7,800 bases of DNA from Planctomycetota bacterium (lineage in GTDB: Bacteria > Planctomycetota > Planctomycetia > Pirellulales > Pirellulaceae): assembly GCA_029259935.1 (NCBI GenBank), contig JAJDEH010000445.1, forward strand, positions 1-7,800, written 5' to 3'. Under the pieces are notes generated by a model. That model made no database searches and was not told the origin of the DNA. It worked only from the letters and a program-made list of their open reading frames with translations. A program made the translations under genes and the position numbers. Position 1 is the stretch's first letter. Every line of letters starts with the position of its first letter. This document shows, piece by piece, positions 5,089-7,800 of the stretch.

Positions 5089-6471
5089 ATGCGAATAGGC
5101 CGGCCCCTGCCCATTGTCACCTGGTCAATCGTCATCTGGTCAATCATTTCCGTCTCTTTCGCTGCCGCGGCTCCGCCTGCCGAGGAAGCCAAGGGCGTCT
5201 CCGTGCGCGTTGCCGCAGTTTCCTTTGTTCCCAAAAAATTTGATCTGCCCGGTAACGCCGATCGTCTGGAGCGCGCGTTTCGCTTGGCGAAGAAAGGCCA
5301 TGCGAAAATCGCCGTGGCACCGGAAGGGGCACTCGATGGCTATGTCGTGAACGAGATTATCGCGGGCAGCGCGGCCGAGGAAAGGATGAACGAGGTGGCG
5401 ATCTCGATCGACGACCCGCTCATCCAACGATTTCAAAAACTGGCCCGCGAGCTGGAAATGTGTCTGGCGTTTGGCCTCGCCGAGCGGATTGGAGACGACG
5501 TCTTCAATTGCGCGGTGTTCATCGACCACGAAGGACGCATTCGCGGCAAGTATCACAAAATGCAGTTTGCCGAAGGCTACGATCCTGCTTGGTGGTTCAA
5601 CCGACTGGGGACGGCCAGCCGCGCATTCGACACGCCTTACGGACGTTGCGGGTTACTGATCTGCAACGATCGCTGGAACCCGCAACTGGCCCGCATCCCA
5701 GTGCTGGACGGCGCTCGGTATTTGATCATTCCTTCGTTCGGCTCGCGGTCGGAAGCTCAAGATAAAACCGTCTTGAGCCGCGGACAGGAAAACGGTGTTC
5801 CCGTGATCGAGGCGAACGTGGGCGTCACGTTGGTGGTGGACGGTGGCAAAATCACCGCGGTCGATCGTCAGAACGAGGGCATTACGTTCGGCCAAATCAC
5901 CATCCCTCCCGCGACGCAGCCGAAACCAGAACAGCGAAAACTGGTGGAACAGGAATTTCTAAAGTGGCGAGGCGAGGAGATGCAGCGGCGGCTAACGCGA
6001 ACGCGAGAACGCCAGCAACATCGTCGGCAACAGGCCATCGACCAACTGAAAAAGCTGGGCGCACGAATTCAACTTGACGAACGCGGCCATGTGATCGAGG
6101 TCAATCTGCAGGAGACCAAGACCACCGATGACGATTTGGCGCATTTGGCGGCGCTGTACCAACTGCAAGAATTAAGCCTTCATCAAACCAAGGTAAGCGG
6201 CGCGGGACTGGTCCATCTCAAGGGATTGTCCAGGCTGAAGAAACTGTTTCTAACGGACACCCGGACAGACGACGGCGGGCTTGCCCATTTGAGTGGACTG
6301 CAAGAGTTGCAGGTGTTGGGACTGTCGGGAACCAAGGTCTCGGATGCGGGGATCGTGCATCTAAAGAAGTTGACGGGACTGTCTTCTCTTTTCTTGATCG
6401 ATGCCCAGGTAACGCCGGCGGGAGCAAAAAAGCTGAATGAGGTGCTTCCGGCATGTGAGATCGCCCGCTAG
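5089..6471 (+). CDS. Exported carbon-nitrogen hydrolase (nitrilase superfamily) with C-terminal leucine-rich repeats
   Basis: The protein has 460 residues. Residues 1-27 form a signal peptide (MRIGRPLP, then a Trp/Ile/Val-rich core ending AAAA). Residues 37-272 are a nitrilase-superfamily domain with all three catalytic residues in their usual settings: Glu79 in VAPEGALDGY, Lys157 in GKYHKMQF and Cys192 in LLICNDRW. Members hydrolyse amides or nitriles through a cysteine thioester; the substrate cannot be read here. Residues 276-325 are Arg/Gln/Glu-rich, probably helical. Residues 326-455 are LRRs, about four units of roughly 24 residues with the pattern T-V-x-D-x-G-L-x-H-L, ending LNEVLPACEI as planctomycete LRR proteins often do. 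Most family members are cytoplasmic single-domain enzymes of 250-350 residues, so export plus an LRR tail is unusual. The LRRs may bind a partner or substrate (inference). The next gene starts 156 bp downstream and has its own Shine-Dalgarno. Confidence 0.9.
   Translation: MRIGRPLPIVTWSIVIWSIISVSFAAAAPPAEEAKGVSVRVAAVSFVPKKFDLPGNADRLERAFRLAKKGHAKIAVAPEGALDGYVVNEIIAGSAAEERMNEVAISIDDPLIQRFQKLARELEMCLAFGLAERIGDDVFNCAVFIDHEGRIRGKYHKMQFAEGYDPAWWFNRLGTASRAFDTPYGRCGLLICNDRWNPQLARIPVLDGARYLIIPSFGSRSEAQDKTVLSRGQENGVPVIEANVGVTLVVDGGKITAVDRQNEGITFGQITIPPATQPKPEQRKLVEQEFLKWRGEEMQRRLTRTRERQQHRRQQAIDQLKKLGARIQLDERGHVIEVNLQETKTTDDDLAHLAALYQLQELSLHQTKVSGAGLVHLKGLSRLKKLFLTDTRTDDGGLAHLSGLQELQVLGLSGTKVSDAGIVHLKKLTGLSSLFLIDAQVTPAGAKKLNEVLPACEIAR
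5116..5145 (+). repeat. 15-bp tandem duplication inside the signal-peptide coding region
   Basis: GTCACCTGGTCAATC is followed directly by GTCATCTGGTCAATC, differing at one base. It encodes VTWSI VIWSI, the hydrophobic core of the signal peptide, which therefore seems to have been lengthened by a tandem duplication. Confidence 0.85.
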
Positions 6472-6475
6472 ATCA

Positions 6476-6521
6476 TGCCGGACTTTCTCGCACCACAAAA
6501 TGCGAAGACAGTCGCCCGGCA
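6476..6521. terminator. Possible imperfect 3' hairpin after the nitrilase-LRR gene
   Basis: TGCCGG (6476-6481) pairs with CCGGCA (6516-6521), and inside it TCGCA (6488-6492) pairs with TGCGA (6501-6505) around a short A-rich loop. The stem has mismatches and no U-run follows. It starts 5 bp after the stop codon, where a transcript end would be expected. Confidence 0.3.
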
Positions 6522-6561
6522 AGCCATCCAGCAATCGAAGCAAAGTGAAAACGGCGCGCGG

Positions 6562-6590
6562 TTGGTTTGATCAATCAACTTTGATACGAT
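6562..6590 (+). promoter_or_regulatory. Candidate sigma70-like promoter for the DUF1501 gene
   Basis: TTGGTT (6562-6567) and TACGAT (6585-6590) are separated by 17 bp and match the -35 and -10 consensus at about 3 and 4 of 6 positions. They lie in a locally AT-rich stretch within G+C-rich DNA. Transcription would start near 6597, about 30 bases before the ATG. The match is modest. Confidence 0.3.
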
Positions 6591-6627
6591 GACGACTGGT
6601 CGACAAGGCACTATTTTGGAGCTTCCG

Positions 6628-7800
6628 ATGCTATCCATATTCGGACCGACGGACCATCGTCAAAAACTGTGCAACGGTGTGACACGACGCGACGTGCTGA
6701 AGATCGGCGGCATGGCGTTGGGCGGGTTGTCGTTGCCACAACTGATGCAGCTTGAAGCGCAAGCCGGTCAGCGGCAGTCCCACAAATCGGTGATCATGAT
6801 TTATCTCTGTGGCGGACCGCCGCACCAGGATATGTACGACCTCAAGGTCGATGCGCCGAATGAGATTCGCGGCCCGTTTGCTCCGATTGCGACCAACGTA
6901 CCTGGCATCGAGATCAGCGAGAAGCTGCCGCTGATGGCCGAGACCATGGACAAACTGGTGCCGATTCGGACCATGGTCGGCGCGAATGGGGCCCACTATT
7001 CGTATCAATGCATGACGGGCCACGTCGAGCGTAACGCGCCGGCCGGCGGTTGGCCGCATCTGGGATCGGGTGTCAGTCATTTTCAGGGACCGGTCAACGC
7101 CGGGACGCCGCCCTTTGTCAGCATGTGCTATACGACGCAACACAAACCGTACAACGAACCGAGCGCCGGATTCCTGGGACTGGGCCATTCGTCGTTTCGC
7201 CCGAAAGGCCCAGGCCGCGGCGATCTCGTGCTTCAAGGAATCACGGCCGACCGTTTATCCGACCGCAAGAACTTGTTGAGTTCGTTCGACAGGTTCCGCC
7301 GCGACTGTGATGCCAGTGGCAGCATGGAAGGCATGGACACCTTTTCGGAACGGGCCATGGGGATTCTCACATCGCCGGAACTGTTTAACGCCCTAGACAT
7401 TTCCCAGGAAGACGCCGCCACTCGCGAGCGGTACGGAACCGACGACGAGAATAAACCCAAGGGCGACGGCGCGCCCCGTTGTCCCCAGAATTTTCTGGTG
7501 GCCCGGCGATTGGTCGAAGCTGGCGCTCGCGTAGTCACCATCAACTACAGTTTTTGGGATTGGCACGGCAGCAATTTCAAGAACGCCGAACAGGAATTCC
7601 CCGTTTTTGAAAAGGCGTTGACCGCGCTGGTCGAAGATCTTCACCAGCGCGGACTGGACAAAGACGTCACGGTGATCGCTTGGGGCGAGTTTGGCCGTAC
7701 GCCCAAAATCAACAAGAACGCGGGCCGTGACCATTGGCCGCGCGTCTCCAGCGCCCTGCTAGCCGGTGGCGGCATGCGGACAGGGCAAGCGATAGGGGCG
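6628..7800 (+). CDS. DUF1501 family protein with Tat signal, 3' end beyond window
   Basis: The frame is open from the ATG at 6628 to the window end (391 residues). GGAG at 6618-6621, 6 nt upstream, supports the start. TRRDVLKIGG (19-28) followed by a weakly hydrophobic stretch is a twin-arginine signal, so the protein is probably exported folded. The family's conserved blocks follow: CGGPPHQDMYD (61-71, usually GGPSHxDxxD), WDWHG (310-314), GEFGRTP (353-359) and GRDHWP (366-371). DUF1501 proteins belong to the alkaline phosphatase/sulfatase-like fold superfamily and are abundant in planctomycetes, often beside DUF1549/DUF1553 cytochrome-type proteins. Their reaction is unproven. No such partner lies upstream here, where the neighbour is the nitrilase-LRR gene 156 bp away; one could lie downstream. 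Family members usually have about 420-480 residues, so little of the C-terminus is missing. Confidence 0.93.
   Translation, partial: MLSIFGPTDHRQKLCNGVTRRDVLKIGGMALGGLSLPQLMQLEAQAGQRQSHKSVIMIYLCGGPPHQDMYDLKVDAPNEIRGPFAPIATNVPGIEISEKLPLMAETMDKLVPIRTMVGANGAHYSYQCMTGHVERNAPAGGWPHLGSGVSHFQGPVNAGTPPFVSMCYTTQHKPYNEPSAGFLGLGHSSFRPKGPGRGDLVLQGITADRLSDRKNLLSSFDRFRRDCDASGSMEGMDTFSERAMGILTSPELFNALDISQEDAATRERYGTDDENKPKGDGAPRCPQNFLVARRLVEAGARVVTINYSFWDWHGSNFKNAEQEFPVFEKALTALVEDLHQRGLDKDVTVIAWGEFGRTPKINKNAGRDHWPRVSSALLAGGGMRTGQAIGA

Overview
The window looks like chromosomal DNA from a planctomycete, most likely Pirellula/Rhodopirellula-like. The evidence is family content: a DUF1501 protein with a twin-arginine signal, leucine-rich repeats (LRRs) of the 'T-V-x-D-x-G-L-x-H-L' kind fused to an enzyme, a large G8/parallel beta-helix protein, long repeat-filled spacers and no tight operons. 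Lines counted by hand give about 60% G+C in the flanking genes and about 50% in the central LRR gene. All four genes read on the + strand; the first and last are cut by the window edges.

Layout. (1) 1-2181: 3' part of a G8-like, CEMIP-type right-handed beta-helix protein with a C-terminal beta-rich region. (2) 2182-2744: spacer with a 7-bp tandem repeat, a perfect 9-bp hairpin, and three repeat units here called C, A and B. (3) 2745-4217: membrane-anchored LRR protein with sixteen SDS22/internalin-like repeats. (4) 4218-5088: second spacer carrying A, B, a REP-like inverted repeat, a shortened B and C, in the same orientation as on the left. The LRR gene is therefore bracketed by direct copies of the same repeats. 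(5) 5089-6471: exported nitrilase-superfamily (carbon-nitrogen) hydrolase with an intact Glu-Lys-Cys triad, fused to a basic helical linker and a C-terminal LRR domain. (6) 6628-end: Tat-signal DUF1501 protein, 391 residues visible.

Working together: every gene whose N-terminus is visible encodes an exported or membrane-anchored protein, and the first gene belongs to a family usually found outside the cell. The shared theme is the cell envelope or extracellular space. Nothing shows a common operon or pathway: spacers are 156-870 bp and the last two genes each have their own Shine-Dalgarno. The most notable features are the repeat-bracketed, lower-G+C LRR gene and the secreted nitrilase-LRR fusion. 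I found no rRNA, tRNA, CRISPR array or intact transposase.
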